64,000 nucleotides of DNA, from positions 467,474-531,473 of the forward strand of contig CP051546.1 of assembly GCA_012837155.1 (NCBI GenBank). Direction: 5' to 3'. Below the pieces are notes generated by a model. It made no database searches. It was not told where the DNA came from and was given only the letters and a program-made list of their open reading frames with translations. The DNA comes from Flavobacterium sp. (GTDB taxonomy: Bacteria > Bacteroidota > Bacteroidia > Flavobacteriales > Flavobacteriaceae). Positions within the stretch are counted from its first letter, which is position 1. Every line of letters starts with the position of its first letter. Of the stretch, positions 11,101-20,539 are shown in pieces. The position numbers were made by a program, and so were the translations under genes.

Positions 11101-14100
11101 TGTTTAGCACCCACAGGATTAACTTCATCTGTTATCAGTAAAATAGCTGTGGTAAGCTGGGCAGCAGTAAATGGAGCGACAAGTTATACAGTAGAATACA
11201 AAACAAGTACAGCGAGCACATGGACAACAGTATCGGCCATCACCACAGCCACCTCTGTTAGCCTTCCTGGACTTTCAGCATCCACCACTTACGACTGGCG
11301 TGTAAGAACCAATTGTTTAGGAGGTAATAGCGCTAATACACAATCACAGTTTACCACTCCTGCACCACCACCCTGTGGTATCCCCACGGGATTATCTTTT
11401 TCTGCTATTAGCAATACTAGTGTTACATTAAGCTGGTTAGCTGCTACTGAGGTATTAAACTATACCGTAGAATATAAAACGGTAGGGGCCAGTACTTGGT
11501 CAGTAGCAGCGACCAATACCACAGCTACTTCTGTCAACATTACTGGACTTTCGGCATCTACCACCTACGACTGGCGTATAAGAACTAATTGTTTAGGAGG
11601 CAGTAGTGCTAATGTGCAGTCACAGTTTATAACTACTTGCGGTACTGGACCTATTAGCACAACTACAGCAAATATTACACCATCTAGCGCATTATTAAGC
11701 TGGTCGCCACTAGCAGGTATAAATACCTATTTTATTGAGTATAAACTTGAAGGAACTCTTGATTGGATAAGTGCTGGTCCAGCTATTGCAGGTTCTTCAT
11801 TTTCACTAAATAATCTTCAAGGGGGTTCAATTTATAGATGGCGTATATATAGCAATTGCCTTTCTGGAGGTAAAACGAGTTATACATATGCTATACCTTT
11901 TACAACTGGGTGCTCAATAGCTAATTCGTTAGTAGCTAGTAATATTACTAACACTTCTGTAACATTAAACTGGAATTCCCCAGATTTCCAATTGGCAGTA
12001 GCGAATTTTGTTGTGGAGTACAAATTAGCTAGTTCTTCTACTTGGCTAAATGTAGTAGGAGGAGGTGCAGTAGGAGGGCGCACAGTCACACTATCTAATT
12101 TAAGTGCTGGGCAGGTGTATGACTGGAGAGTAAAAGCCAACTGTTTCCAGTCTACTGCTGCTGCGAGCTCCTATGTTACCAGCCAGTTTACAACACTATC
12201 TTCTTCTTCCTGCCCATCGGCTAATGCCTTTGAATCCAATGAAACAATAGCTACGGCTGCTACTATTGCCATTAATACACCCATATCCGCAGCAATAAGC
12301 ACCAGTGGGGATAATGATTTTTATACTATTACGGCTGGTAGTACAAGTAATTTTGTTATTACACTCAATAATATACCTGCGGGTTTAAATTATGAGTTGT
12401 ATTTATACAACTCAACAGGAACACAAATTGCCGCTTCTACCAACGGTGCAGGGATTAATGAATCAATCAATTTAGCTAATCAGCCCGCAGGAGTATACTA
12501 TATCAAAGTATATGGTTATGGGTTGAATGACTTTAATCCAACGCAATGTTATAGTCTGAACGTAGGTGTTGGGGCTACTTGCAATACCCCTTCTGGATTA
12601 TCTTCGTCTGCTATCAGCAGTACAGGAGCTACGGTAAGTTGGGGGGCAGTAAGTGGTGCATCAAATTATACCATAGAGTATAAACCCACGGCAGCTACTG
12701 TTTGGACAACCACAGCCGCTAATACCATTTTGACTACGGCTACCATTACTGGTCTTTCAGCTTCAACAGCCTACGATTGGAGAGTGCGTACCAATTGTTC
12801 TAGTGGTAGCAGTAGTAATACACAGGCTCAGTTTACCACCATAGCTGCTTCAACGGGTTGTGTAACAGCTTATGAAGGCAATGATTTGTTATCCACAGCC
12901 GCTACCGTTTCTGTCAACACACCCATATCCGCAGCAATAAGTGCTAGTGGGGACAACGATTATTATGCCATTAATGTAACCAATCTAAGCAACCTGAATA
13001 TTACGCTGACTAATTTGCCAGCAGGCATAGATTATGATTTGCAACTGTATAATGCATTAGGAAACCAGTTAGGGTCATCTACTCAAAACGCAGGAATTAA
13101 TGAAACAATAAGCTTTGCCAATACGCCAACTGGGGTGTATTATATCCGTGTATTTGGATACAGTACCGCTACTGACTTTAGTGCCACGCAGTGCTACACA
13201 CTAACCGCTGGTGTTACAGAGGTAGGAGGCGTTACTTGTAGTTATCCCACAGGTTTATCCTCATCAGCGGTTACCAATACGGGAGCAACCGTGAGTTGGA
13301 TAGCTGTGAATGGGGCATCCAATTATTCGGTAGATTATAAAACAACAGCATCAACAGCCTGGACAAGCGTAACTCAAAACACGACGGCAACAACGATTGC
13401 TATTAGTGGTCTTACGGCTTCTACTGTCTACGACTGGCGTGTACGCACTAATTGCACAGGCATCAGTAGTACCTATGCTTCCGTACAGTTGACTACCACA
13501 GCTGCACAAACAGGTTGTGCAACAACTTATGAGCCTAACGAAACACAGGCTACGGCTGCTGTCATTCCGCTTAATACACCAGTAACAGCGGCCATTGCCA
13601 CTAGCGGGGATAATGATTATTATTTGGTCACGTTGAGCGGCATCAGTAGACTCAATATAACACTTACCAATGTACCGGCGGGCATAGACTATGAGTTATA
13701 TCTGTATAATTCAGTCGGAACTCAGATAGCCGCCTCTACCAACAATGCAGGGCTGAATGAGTCAATTAGCATAAGTAATCAGCCAGCAGGGGTTTATTAT
13801 ATAAGGGTATATGGCTACCAGTCTGCTACTGATTTTCATGTTGCGCAATGCTACACATTGAATGTAAGTAACGGTGCAACAGCACGTACACAGGCTTCAA
13901 GTGTAAAAACCAATAGCGTTGTAGTGGATAAACAAAAAGAAAAACCAGTTAATACAAAAGTAACACTACATCCCAATCCTGTAGCAGACATATTAAATAT
14001 AGAGGCTACCAATTCTATTAGTGAGGTAAAGATACTCGAAGTTAACGGTCGTATTATTAGCACTAAAAATGGAGGTCAAGCTAATAAAGTAGCCATTTCT

Positions 14101-14187
14101 ACTGAAAAATTGGCAAGCGGCACCTACCTAGTACAGGTCTTCACTACTGATGGTAAAATCAGTATACAAAAAGTGATAAAAAAATAG
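8101..14187 (+). CDS. Giant T9SS-exported protein: PI-PLC-like domain, F5/8-like domain, ten FN3 and four PPC modules
   Basis: Secreted multidomain protein of 2028 residues. A signal peptide ends near residue 24 (KTHAQ). Residues about 40-330 resemble a phosphatidylinositol-specific phospholipase C X domain: GGSHNCF (His58), RHNFLGF (His114), an NNPNTVFIMEV-like strand and YPTLREMISSGQNIFLVG. A discoidin/F5-8-like region follows (about 370-500), then ten FN3-type modules, each starting with Cys and ending near DWRVRTNC, interleaved with four PPC-like modules (first near 878, CYNAYEPNP). Residues 1954-2028 form a type A T9SS sorting domain (LHPNPVADILNIEA ... GTYLVQVF). Whether both His residues support catalysis is unproven; the enzyme could be inactive and serve as an adhesin. 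Confidence 0.85.
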   Translation: MKKKYIILRLVLLCLLFVLQKTHAQAPTDVFSKTPGGFIITYGMLDKTLDQITFGGSHNCFTNNDPDGLGYPFSIFDQNQYSHVEGQFKSGANVFDFDPTKYSISIGAPWVVRHNFLGFRPLEYFIGQLNNLAADNPNTVFIMEVADLREGDGGEQATEISSKTLEYMKSTGFLYRTYNARSYCDANLNPLGYSNIANWLTTRGGYPTLREMISSGQNIFLVGPYNTGWRHTVQANDEEPAEASLTNIANKVSVGVGGKTAPLAELEFLPTHLTAGDTGNSFDMNAGEKVYQFAKDVERQLNINSPEKEYALSSIQLDFLRPSDYNVSDACNRLNFERFGWNYFGTVSNPMYKMPKGLLIKPQSFSSTNVSPNLVYGSAIGVGAVADQDLYSPVYINNNTSRIVYDFGTSAHTPITSWGVSFSSQNSDSSLTKNVTVEVSNDNLNWTLVTGIRRAITNGYDCWYIWDGTRNISERYVRFSFPLFEDFIYEIACFNKDLTSVEAVPCSVPNNLTANNILPTQATVNWAAVSGSQSYTVEYKTKASSSWISAGTAISGTLVTLNNLTPSTTYDWRIKTNCNTATTASANSLYATSRFTTTSNNCAIPSAPTVVSVTTNSATINWPAGVNVQNYNIQLGTSAATLTTVATGVTGTSYTFASLAPSTNYVVGVIPVCPFGTGISYTVDVPTLSLSSVCSALNAPVITDITAGATSVVFSWQKVNGATSYSVEYHLRNDPSWFNVVSATPNLNSTITNLFSGNSYEFRVRANCSANNTTTSPWSTISSFTSFCQEPLSLSVSNITTSAATLSWGAASGSLSYQVEYKPISSTSWITFVNNTTATSATITNLSTETTYDWRVRTNCLGSSSIYTAAQFTTAPSCYNAYEPNPSSAPAPIPLNIPITAAIEPGAGQPFGFDADYYQFTTAGSGNITVKVSNAPANMNLAIYLNNVGIAETTAIQGNTDLVVTAANQPAGTYTLRVLPVTATSTRCYTFTVTGNSIPPCLAPTGLTSSVISKIAVVSWAAVNGATSYTVEYKTSTASTWTTVSAITTATSVSLPGLSASTTYDWRVRTNCLGGNSANTQSQFTTPAPPPCGIPTGLSFSAISNTSVTLSWLAATEVLNYTVEYKTVGASTWSVAATNTTATSVNITGLSASTTYDWRIRTNCLGGSSANVQSQFITTCGTGPISTTTANITPSSALLSWSPLAGINTYFIEYKLEGTLDWISAGPAIAGSSFSLNNLQGGSIYRWRIYSNCLSGGKTSYTYAIPFTTGCSIANSLVASNITNTSVTLNWNSPDFQLAVANFVVEYKLASSSTWLNVVGGGAVGGRTVTLSNLSAGQVYDWRVKANCFQSTAAASSYVTSQFTTLSSSSCPSANAFESNETIATAATIAINTPISAAISTSGDNDFYTITAGSTSNFVITLNNIPAGLNYELYLYNSTGTQIAASTNGAGINESINLANQPAGVYYIKVYGYGLNDFNPTQCYSLNVGVGATCNTPSGLSSSAISSTGATVSWGAVSGASNYTIEYKPTAATVWTTTAANTILTTATITGLSASTAYDWRVRTNCSSGSSSNTQAQFTTIAASTGCVTAYEGNDLLSTAATVSVNTPISAAISASGDNDYYAINVTNLSNLNITLTNLPAGIDYDLQLYNALGNQLGSSTQNAGINETISFANTPTGVYYIRVFGYSTATDFSATQCYTLTAGVTEVGGVTCSYPTGLSSSAVTNTGATVSWIAVNGASNYSVDYKTTASTAWTSVTQNTTATTIAISGLTASTVYDWRVRTNCTGISSTYASVQLTTTAAQTGCATTYEPNETQATAAVIPLNTPVTAAIATSGDNDYYLVTLSGISRLNITLTNVPAGIDYELYLYNSVGTQIAASTNNAGLNESISISNQPAGVYYIRVYGYQSATDFHVAQCYTLNVSNGATARTQASSVKTNSVVVDKQKEKPVNTKVTLHPNPVADILNIEATNSISEVKILEVNGRIISTKNGGQANKVAISTEKLASGTYLVQVFTTDGKISIQKVIKK

Positions 14188-14235
14188 TTCATACTAAAAA
14201 ACTGTACACCTTTTAATTTTTGAATAAGTTGACGC

Positions 14236-14268
14236 AACCGCCTTGGAAACAGGGCGGTTTTGTTTTTT
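14236..14268 (+). terminator. Rho-independent terminator after the giant secreted protein
   Basis: AACCGCC (14236-14242) pairs with GGCGGTT (14253-14259) around a 10-nt loop and is followed by TTTTGTTTTTT. Confidence 0.85.
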
Positions 14269-14345
14269 AAAAACGCCAACATCCATAGAATGATAGCCAT
14301 GCATTCTAATGGTATTGTTCGAATCCATCTTTATTGATGAAAAAT

Positions 14346-14576
14346 TTAGGTTTCTTTAATCGAAATTATTTTTACGGGACACGCTTTTGCTGCTAATTCG
14401 CATTTCTCAACTATGGTATGGTCATGCGATTTTAAAGTAAAAAACCCTTTAGCGTTTACACTTTTAATCAAAACTGATTTCCCGTCTTTTTTAGACATTT
14501 GAAATTGGGCTGGTGCCATTTCTACACAATAATTGCAGCCAATGCATTTGTCTCTTTGTAATGTTACAATAACCAT
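14346..14576 (-). CDS. Single-cluster ferredoxin (YfhL-like)
   Basis: Small electron carrier of 76 residues. Cys11, Cys14 and Cys17 (CIGCNYC) plus Cys66 before Pro (ACPV) are the four expected iron-sulfur ligands; Cys59 is additional. Its start codon overlaps the last base of the stop of the TrhO-TrhP fusion gene, so the two are translationally coupled. In E. coli the ferredoxin YfhL is required with the U32 protein YegQ/TrhP for 5-hydroxyuridine in tRNA, so I infer this ferredoxin serves the U32 half of the neighbour. Confidence 0.85.
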   Translation of the reverse strand: MVIVTLQRDKCIGCNYCVEMAPAQFQMSKKDGKSVLIKSVNAKGFFTLKSHDHTIVEKCELAAKACPVKIISIKET

Positions 14577-16888
14577 TAGGCTTCGACAATTTTATATAAT
14601 TTATCAGACATTCGGATTCGGAAGGGCAATTTAAAAGTACAATCGTCGCCTTTCGTGGCTTTGTCTGCCACAGAATCATTCACATACATTGTTTCGATAA
14701 GCATTTCCTGTGCGCCTGTGCTTGGCCCTGTAACCAATATTTTATCGCCAATTTTAATATCGTAAGCTTCTATTTTGAATTGTCCAATTCCTGCCTTTGG
14801 AAAATAATGCGTTCCTTTTCCCACATAGACTTTTTTCTGGGTTGCCATCGATCCTGACACAGCACTCCATTCGCCCAATTCCTGACCTAGATAATACCCT
14901 GACCAAAAACCTCGATTGTAAACAGTGCTTAAAGCGTCCATCCAAACGCTCACTTTCTCCTTAGAAAACGTGCCTTCATAATAAGAATCAATGGCGTCAC
15001 GATAGGTTTTAATAACCGTTGCCACATATTCAGGAGCGCGACCACGGCCTTCAATTTTTAAAACTTTGATACCCGAATCAATCACTTGATCTAAAAAATC
15101 TAGGGTGCATAAATCTTTTGGCGACATCAAATATTCGTTATCTACTTCGATTTCAAAACCAGTTTCTTGATCCGTAAGCGTATATTTCTTGCGACAATTT
15201 TGCTTACACGCACCACGATTTGCCGATGAATTATCTGAATGTAAACTCAAATAACATTTTCCCGAAACCGCCATACACAAAGCTCCGTGACCAAAGATTT
15301 CTATTTCTACTAATTTCCCACTTGGCCCTTTGATTTGCTCTTTTTCGATTTGCTCTGTGATTTTTTTTACTTGGCGCAAACTTAATTCTCTACTTAAAAC
15401 CATCGTATCGGCAAACAAGCTATAAAACTTTACGGTTTCGGCATTGGTTACATTTAATTGGGTCGAAATGTGTACTTCCATTCCAATGCCTCTCGCCATG
15501 GCAATTACGGCTTGGTCCGAGGCGATTACCGCCGTAATAGTAGCTTCTTTGGCTTTGGCCAACAAGGTTTTTACGACCGATAAATCGTGGTCATAAATGA
15601 TGGTGTTTAAAGTTAAATACGTTCTGATTTTTTTGGCTTCGCAGCGACGGGCGATTTCCTGTAAGTCATCCATGGTAAAATTTACCGTTGCGCGCGCTCT
15701 CATATTCAATTGCTCTACGCCAAAATAAACCGAATCAGCATGATTATCGATAGCGGCCTGAAGCGATTCGAAGTTTCCAGCGGGAGCCATTAGTTCTATT
15801 TTTTGAATCATTTGATTTTGTTGAGCAGGTTTTGCTAAAGGATGATTTTCTAGTCCTGTTTTTTTGAAGGTTAAAACATCAGATTTTCCCTTTTTGAAAA
15901 TTTTATTCCCGTTTTTTATTCCCCTGCGAAGGTTTTTTTGCTCTTCATCAGTCAACTGAATTACCTGCGTACATTCGGTTGAGCAGCAACCTTCCATGGC
16001 TGTTTTGCATTTGTCACATTGGATAAAAAGCAAATGACATCCTTCGTTTGCACAATTTGTATGAACATCGCAAGGAGCTCCGCATTGGTGGCACTGCGAG
16101 ACAATATCATCTGTAATTCTTTCGCCTAGGCGATGATCAAAAACAAAGTTTTTCCCAATAAATTTGCTTTCCAATCCTTCGGCTTTGACTTGGCGGGTGT
16201 ATTCGATAATTCCGCCTTCGAGTTGGTACACATTTTCAAACCCTTTGTGCTTGAAGTATGCGCTGGCTTTTTCGCAGCGAATGCCACCGGTGCAATACAT
16301 CAAAAGGTTTTTGTCCTGTTTGTGTTCTGAAAGTTGTTCTTCGATGATGGGCAAAGATTCTCTAAAAGTGTCTACGTCAGGTTTAATGGCGTTTGTAAAA
16401 TGACCAATTTCGCTTTCATAGTGATTGCGCATATCAACCACAATCGTATTGGGATCTTCGAGTAATTTGTTGAAGTCTTTTGCTTTGAGGTGAATTCCAA
16501 TATTGGTCACGTCAAAAGTTTCGTCTTCGAGTCCATCGGCAACGATTTTATCGCGAACTTTTATGGTCAATTTCAAAAAAGAATAATCATCGTGTTCGAC
16601 GGCAATATTCAACCGAATGCCTTTCATAAAATCATACTTTTCAATCGAATCTTTGAAAGCGTAGAACTGATCTGCCGGAAGAGATAATTGGGCGTTAATG
16701 CCTTCATGGGCAACATAAATTCGTCCTAAAACATCGAGTGGATTCCAAGCAAGAAACAATTCATTCCTGAATTGGGTTGGGTTTTGTAAATGCGCATAAG
16801 CGTAGAAAGACAGCGTGAGTCGCTGTTTTCCGGCATTATCAATCATAATGGCTCGCTCTTCTGCGCTTAAAGTGTTGTACAGTTGCAT
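14576..16888 (-). CDS. trhO-trhP: Fused tRNA U34 hydroxylase: TrhO (rhodanese) + TrhP (U32 family)
   Basis: One uninterrupted 770-residue frame carries two enzymes for the same reaction, formation of 5-hydroxyuridine at tRNA position 34. Residues 1-310 are TrhO (YceA): VAHEGINAQLSLP, a rhodanese domain with active-site CTGGIRC (Cys199, Cys205) and a Cys-rich tail (CHQCGAPCDVHTNC). Residues about 361-770 are a U32 protein like TrhP/YegQ: IELMAPAGNFESL, then Cys538, Cys545, Cys561 and Cys565 in GALCMAVSGKC and RGACKQNC, likely iron-sulfur ligands. TrhO is the oxygen-dependent route and TrhP the prephenate-dependent one. A linker of about 50 residues joins them. The adjacent ferredoxin fits the TrhP half. 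Confidence 0.9.
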   Translation of the reverse strand: MQLYNTLSAEERAIMIDNAGKQRLTLSFYAYAHLQNPTQFRNELFLAWNPLDVLGRIYVAHEGINAQLSLPADQFYAFKDSIEKYDFMKGIRLNIAVEHDDYSFLKLTIKVRDKIVADGLEDETFDVTNIGIHLKAKDFNKLLEDPNTIVVDMRNHYESEIGHFTNAIKPDVDTFRESLPIIEEQLSEHKQDKNLLMYCTGGIRCEKASAYFKHKGFENVYQLEGGIIEYTRQVKAEGLESKFIGKNFVFDHRLGERITDDIVSQCHQCGAPCDVHTNCANEGCHLLFIQCDKCKTAMEGCCSTECTQVIQLTDEEQKNLRRGIKNGNKIFKKGKSDVLTFKKTGLENHPLAKPAQQNQMIQKIELMAPAGNFESLQAAIDNHADSVYFGVEQLNMRARATVNFTMDDLQEIARRCEAKKIRTYLTLNTIIYDHDLSVVKTLLAKAKEATITAVIASDQAVIAMARGIGMEVHISTQLNVTNAETVKFYSLFADTMVLSRELSLRQVKKITEQIEKEQIKGPSGKLVEIEIFGHGALCMAVSGKCYLSLHSDNSSANRGACKQNCRKKYTLTDQETGFEIEVDNEYLMSPKDLCTLDFLDQVIDSGIKVLKIEGRGRAPEYVATVIKTYRDAIDSYYEGTFSKEKVSVWMDALSTVYNRGFWSGYYLGQELGEWSAVSGSMATQKKVYVGKGTHYFPKAGIGQFKIEAYDIKIGDKILVTGPSTGAQEMLIETMYVNDSVADKATKGDDCTFKLPFRIRMSDKLYKIVEA

Positions 16889-16923
16889 GCTATAAACAGG
16901 TTAAGTTGAGAAAAATAATGCTG

Positions 16924-16931
16924 CAAAGGTA
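16924..16931 (-). promoter_or_regulatory. Candidate -7 element for trhO-trhP
   Basis: On the minus strand TACCTTTG matches the Bacteroidota TANNTTTG -7 element, 36 bp before the ATG. I do not see a well-spaced -33 TTG, so this is tentative. Confidence 0.35.
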
Positions 16932-16970
16932 AAATCTTTGCAGCAAAATTCATAAGTTTTTTAAAAGGAA

Positions 16971-17016
16971 ACCGCAGATTCACGGATTTTCAAATTTTAA
17001 TCTGTGAATTTGCGGT
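16971..17016. repeat. Intergenic hairpin of the CGCAGATT family
   Basis: ACCGCAGATTCACGGATT (16971-16988) is nearly complementary to AATCTGTGAATTTGCGGT (16999-17016) with a 10-nt loop. Related hairpins lie at 38981-39129 and 55818-55900. Confidence 0.6.
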
Positions 17017-17068
17017 AAATTTTAATTTTTTAATTTGTAAAACTAAAAAACTTTGAAGGTAAATCGGT

Positions 17069-17479
17069 TTAGCAAAAATCGTTGAAAGCATCTTTTAAGT
17101 TATCGGCAATTAATTCAGCCGCGCGCCCTTCGATGTGGTGTCGCTCCAGCATGTGAACCAATTCGCCATCTTTGAACAAGGCAATACTTGGCGAAGATGG
17201 AGGAAAAGGAAACATAAATCCTCTTGCGGCATCGACAGCTTCTTTGTCGACTCCTGCAAAAACAGTCACTAAATGATCTGGTTTTTTTGCGTTATCTAAA
17301 CTCATTTTTGCTCCAGGACGTGCATTTCTAGCAGCGCAACCACAAACAGAATTGATTACTACAAGTGTTGTCCCCGTTGTTTTTATGGCCTTTTCTACCT
17401 CCTGGGCAGTATATAATTCCTGAAAACCAGCAGTCGTTAACTCGGCTTGCATTGGTTTTACCATTTCTTCTGGATACAT
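17069..17479 (-). CDS. Bacilliredoxin, BrxA/BrxB (YphP/YqiW) family
   Basis: Thiol-disulfide protein of 136 residues that removes bacillithiol-type or low-molecular-weight thiols from proteins. The active site is CGC (Cys46, Cys48) in [16 protein letters not shown], and the family end is kept ([23 protein letters not shown] split as [16 protein letters not shown] and [13 protein letters not shown]). A third Cys is the last residue. Length and start (MYPEEMVKP) match the family. It stands alone between two minus-strand genes. Confidence 0.92.
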   Translation of the reverse strand: MYPEEMVKPMQAELTTAGFQELYTAQEVEKAIKTTGTTLVVINSVCGCAARNARPGAKMSLDNAKKPDHLVTVFAGVDKEAVDAARGFMFPFPPSSPSIALFKDGELVHMLERHHIEGRAAELIADNLKDAFNDFC

Positions 17480-17583
17480 ATTTTTTTATTTAAAGATTAG
17501 TAAATTAAAGTGCAAAGTTACAAAGTTTCACACCAAGATATAAATTTGAATAATAAAGTTTTGTTATAGTTTGATTTATAACG

Positions 17584-18337
17584 CTAAATTTTAAATCGGA
17601 AAGAATAGCCTAAAGAAATGTAATATTTCGCTGAAGTTTCGGACAGCCCCAATCCACTAGAAACATCTAATTGATGATTGGGATTGAACAAATAGGTCAA
17701 GCCCAAATCAAACCGATGATCTGGTTTGCCTATTTGTGGTACAAATCCATAACATTCGAGGTACGCACCCATATTTTCCGATAAGGAATAAGCTGTTGTC
17801 AAAGTGTAGATAAAAGTAGGTGCTGCAGTTTCTCCATCCCATTCTGCGCCTAAGTTGTAACTCAAGGTTTGCTTTTCGCTAATGGTATGTTGCATTGTAA
17901 ATCGAAATTCTGGAGCGTAATAAGTAGTTGTGTGTTTTGTTGATGCCCAACTTGGAATGGCAATATGACCAATAAATGAAGTGGTTGGAATTACTCCATT
18001 TTCTTCTAAAATCTTAGTTTTAAAACCTACCAAAACAGGGACAAATCCTGATTTTTTTTCAAAATTATTTTTGTCAGTTACCCATTCGGTTAGTAATCGC
18101 AGTTCAAAATTGTCATTTATTCCGTAGCGAGTCAAAACGGTTGGGGAAATTATTTCGTTAGAATTTTCATTTGTTTTTTTCATACGAAAACCCGTTTTCA
18201 AACTGAAAATATTTTTTTGGAGTTATAAAAGGACATTCGGTTTGGTCTGGTCTATCCGTTTGAATAGAAGATAACTCTTGAGCAAAACAGTTTGTTTGAA
18301 GTATAAAAAAGAAGAATAGAAGGCTTAGTTTTTTCAT
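17584..18337 (-). CDS. Outer-membrane protein of the phenol-degradation MetA-like family (frameshifted)
   Basis: The gene begins at ATG 18337 with a signal peptide (MKKLSLLFFFFILQTNCFAQ) and runs TDRPDQTECPF to FQFENGF, then leaves frame at a run of seven T on the plus strand (18174-18180). Removing one base gives FSYEKTNENSNE and continues to the stop at 17584, about 250 residues in all. The rest (TRYGINDNFELRLLTEW; GLTYLFNPNHQLDVSSGLG) is beta-strand rich as in PF13557-type transporter-like outer-membrane proteins. Substrate is unknown. It is divergent from the manganese transporter gene. The break is probably a sequence error. Confidence 0.75.
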
Positions 18338-18438
18338 TTTAGAAATGTATTGTATTATTTTTTAGACAAAGCTAAAAAAATTATTACTCTAATCAAATAA
18401 ATAGTTATACATTTGTTTTTCTAAAAAAAACGATTAAA

Positions 18439-20309
18439 ATGAAAAAGTCACTTGAGGAAGTCAACCAATCGGTAATTACCCAAGATAAAAAGACAGGATT
18501 TCGAAAAACACTTGCTTTTTTTGGACCTGCTTATTTGATAAGTGTGGGGTATATGGATCCAGGAAATTGGGCGACAGATATTGCAGGCGGAAGTCAGTTT
18601 GGTTACGCTTTGCTTTGGGTTTGTTGATGAGTAATATGATGGCCTTGCTTTTGCAAAGTTTAAGCGCAAGACTTGGAATCGTTACTCAACGAGATTTAGC
18701 CCAAGCATCGAGAGAAACCTATTCGAAACCAATTAATTATATTCTTTATTTTCTTGCCGAAATTGCCATCGCTGCCTGTGATCTTGCCGAGGTTTTGGGA
18801 ATGGCAATTGGGATTAATTTATTGTTTGGAATTCCGTTGATACAAGCCGTGATGATAACTGTTTTAGACACCTTTTTGTTGTTGTTTCTCATCAATAAAG
18901 GCATCCGAAAAATGGAGGCTTTTATTATTGCCCTAGTTCTGATAATTGGCATTTCCTTTGTTTTCGAAATGTTTTTCGCCCAGCCCGAAATGGGAAAAGT
19001 GATTTATGGTTTGATTCCTTCAATACCTAATTCTGCGGCTCTATACATCGCCATCGGAATCATAGGAGCAACAGTAATGCCTCACAATCTATACCTGCAT
19101 TCGTCACTTGTTCAAACCCGAAAATTTGACCGAACTGCTGCGGGAATCAAGCAAGCGTTAAAATACAATTTAATTGATAGTACGATTGCCTTGAATTTGG
19201 CGTTTTTTGTAAATGCGGCTATTTTAATTTTGGCAGCAGCCACATTCTATAAAAACGGGATGTATGAGGTTGCCGAAATTCAGGATGCGCATCAGTTTAT
19301 GGCTCCATTGTTGGGAACGAAATGGGCACCCATTTTATTTGCCGTAGCCTTGATTGCAGCAGGACAAAGTTCGACAATCACGGGAACATTGGCTGGACAA
19401 ATCGTGATGGAAGGCTATCTCAATCTAAGGATTCAGCCTTGGGTTCGAAGGATAATTACACGTTTAATAGCTATTGTTCCCGCTGTAATTGTTATCTCTA
19501 TTTTTGGCGAAAGCGTAACTGGAAAACTCTTGATTTTGAGTCAGGTAATTTTGAGTTTACAACTGGGTTTTGCCATTATTCCGCTGATTCATTTTGTGAG
19601 TGATAAGTCTAAAATGAAAGGTTTTCATATTAGTAAATGGACTCAAATAGGTTCTTGGATTGTAGCGTTGATTATAGTTTCATTGAATGTAAAATTAGTG
19701 TACAATGAAATTTTAGGTTGGCTCGAAACCTCAGAAAACCGAATTGTTTTATGGTTTACTGTTGTTCCATTGGCTTTCAGTTTTTTGATTTTGTTATTTT
19801 ATATTATCTTGAAACCTTTTATTATCAAGGCAAAACAAGAGGGTCACAATCATTCGCCGCACAATTTAAAATTACAGTTTTCTAAAATGGGAACGTATAG
19901 TAAAAAGAATATTGCTATTGCTGTTGATTTTTCTTCTGCCGATGCGGTTGCTATAAATAGCGCTTTTGAGTTAGGCGGAATGCAAGCAAAATATACCTTG
20001 ATTCACGTTGTCGAAACGGTAGGCGCTATGGTTTATGGCAAAAACATTGAAGATCAAGAAACCTTGATTGACTTGAAATTATTAGAAGAATATAAAAACA
20101 TGCTTTCTGAGAAAGGATATGAAGTAAAAACTAAGCTAGGTTTTGGCAAGCCAAATAGAGTGATTCCTGAAATTATTAACAGCGAAAAATTCGATGTTTT
20201 GGTCATGGGAACTCACGGTCACACAGGAATCAAAGATTTAATTTTTGGAACGACCGTAGATAAATTGCGTCACAAGATTTCGATTCCGCTATTTATTGTA
20301 AAAAATTAA
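18439..20309 (+). CDS. mntH: NRAMP divalent metal transporter with C-terminal universal-stress domain (frameshifted)
   Basis: Proton-coupled Mn/Fe importer of the inner membrane. The first 60 codons carry the metal-site motif MDPGNWATD and [12 protein letters not shown]; the frame then breaks at 18619-18623 where one T appears missing, and the protein resumes as [19 protein letters not shown]. Restored length is about 623 residues. The second metal motif is [10 protein letters not shown]. After eleven or so membrane segments, residues from about 480 form a UspA domain ([13 protein letters not shown] ... [17 protein letters not shown]). The fusion of Nramp and USP is seen in Bacteroidota. A DtxR-type regulator gene follows. 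A TACATTTG -7 candidate is at 18408-18415. Confidence 0.9.
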
Positions 20310-20313
20310 AACC

Positions 20314-20477
20314 TTACCGCAAAGGCACAAAGAAAATTGCTAAGAACACAAAGTTTAAAAAAAATCAAAATTAATATTTCTAAAATATTTTTTTACACTC
20401 AAAAAAACCGAAGGTTTTTAAACTTTGTAGCCTTAAATTTGCCAACAATAACAAAGAACTTTGCGCTTTTGCGGTAA
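20314..20477. repeat. Long inverted repeat between mntH and the DtxR-type regulator
   Basis: Outer arms TTACCGCAAAGGCACAAAG (20314-20332) and CTTTGCGCTTTTGCGGTAA (20459-20477) match at 17 of 19 positions; inner arms ACAAAGTTTAAAAA (20348-20361) and TTTTTAAACTTTGT (20415-20428) match perfectly. It may act as a REP-like hairpin or terminator for mntH. Confidence 0.6.
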
Positions 20478-20539
20478 TTTTGTTATAAATAACAACTAAA
20501 TCAGAAATCTAAAATCGTTAATCTTCAATCAAAAATCAA

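Noticed and set aside
8358-14063. Antisense open frames inside the giant secreted gene
   Set aside because: They mirror low-complexity FN3/PPC coding sequence, lack starts and family features.
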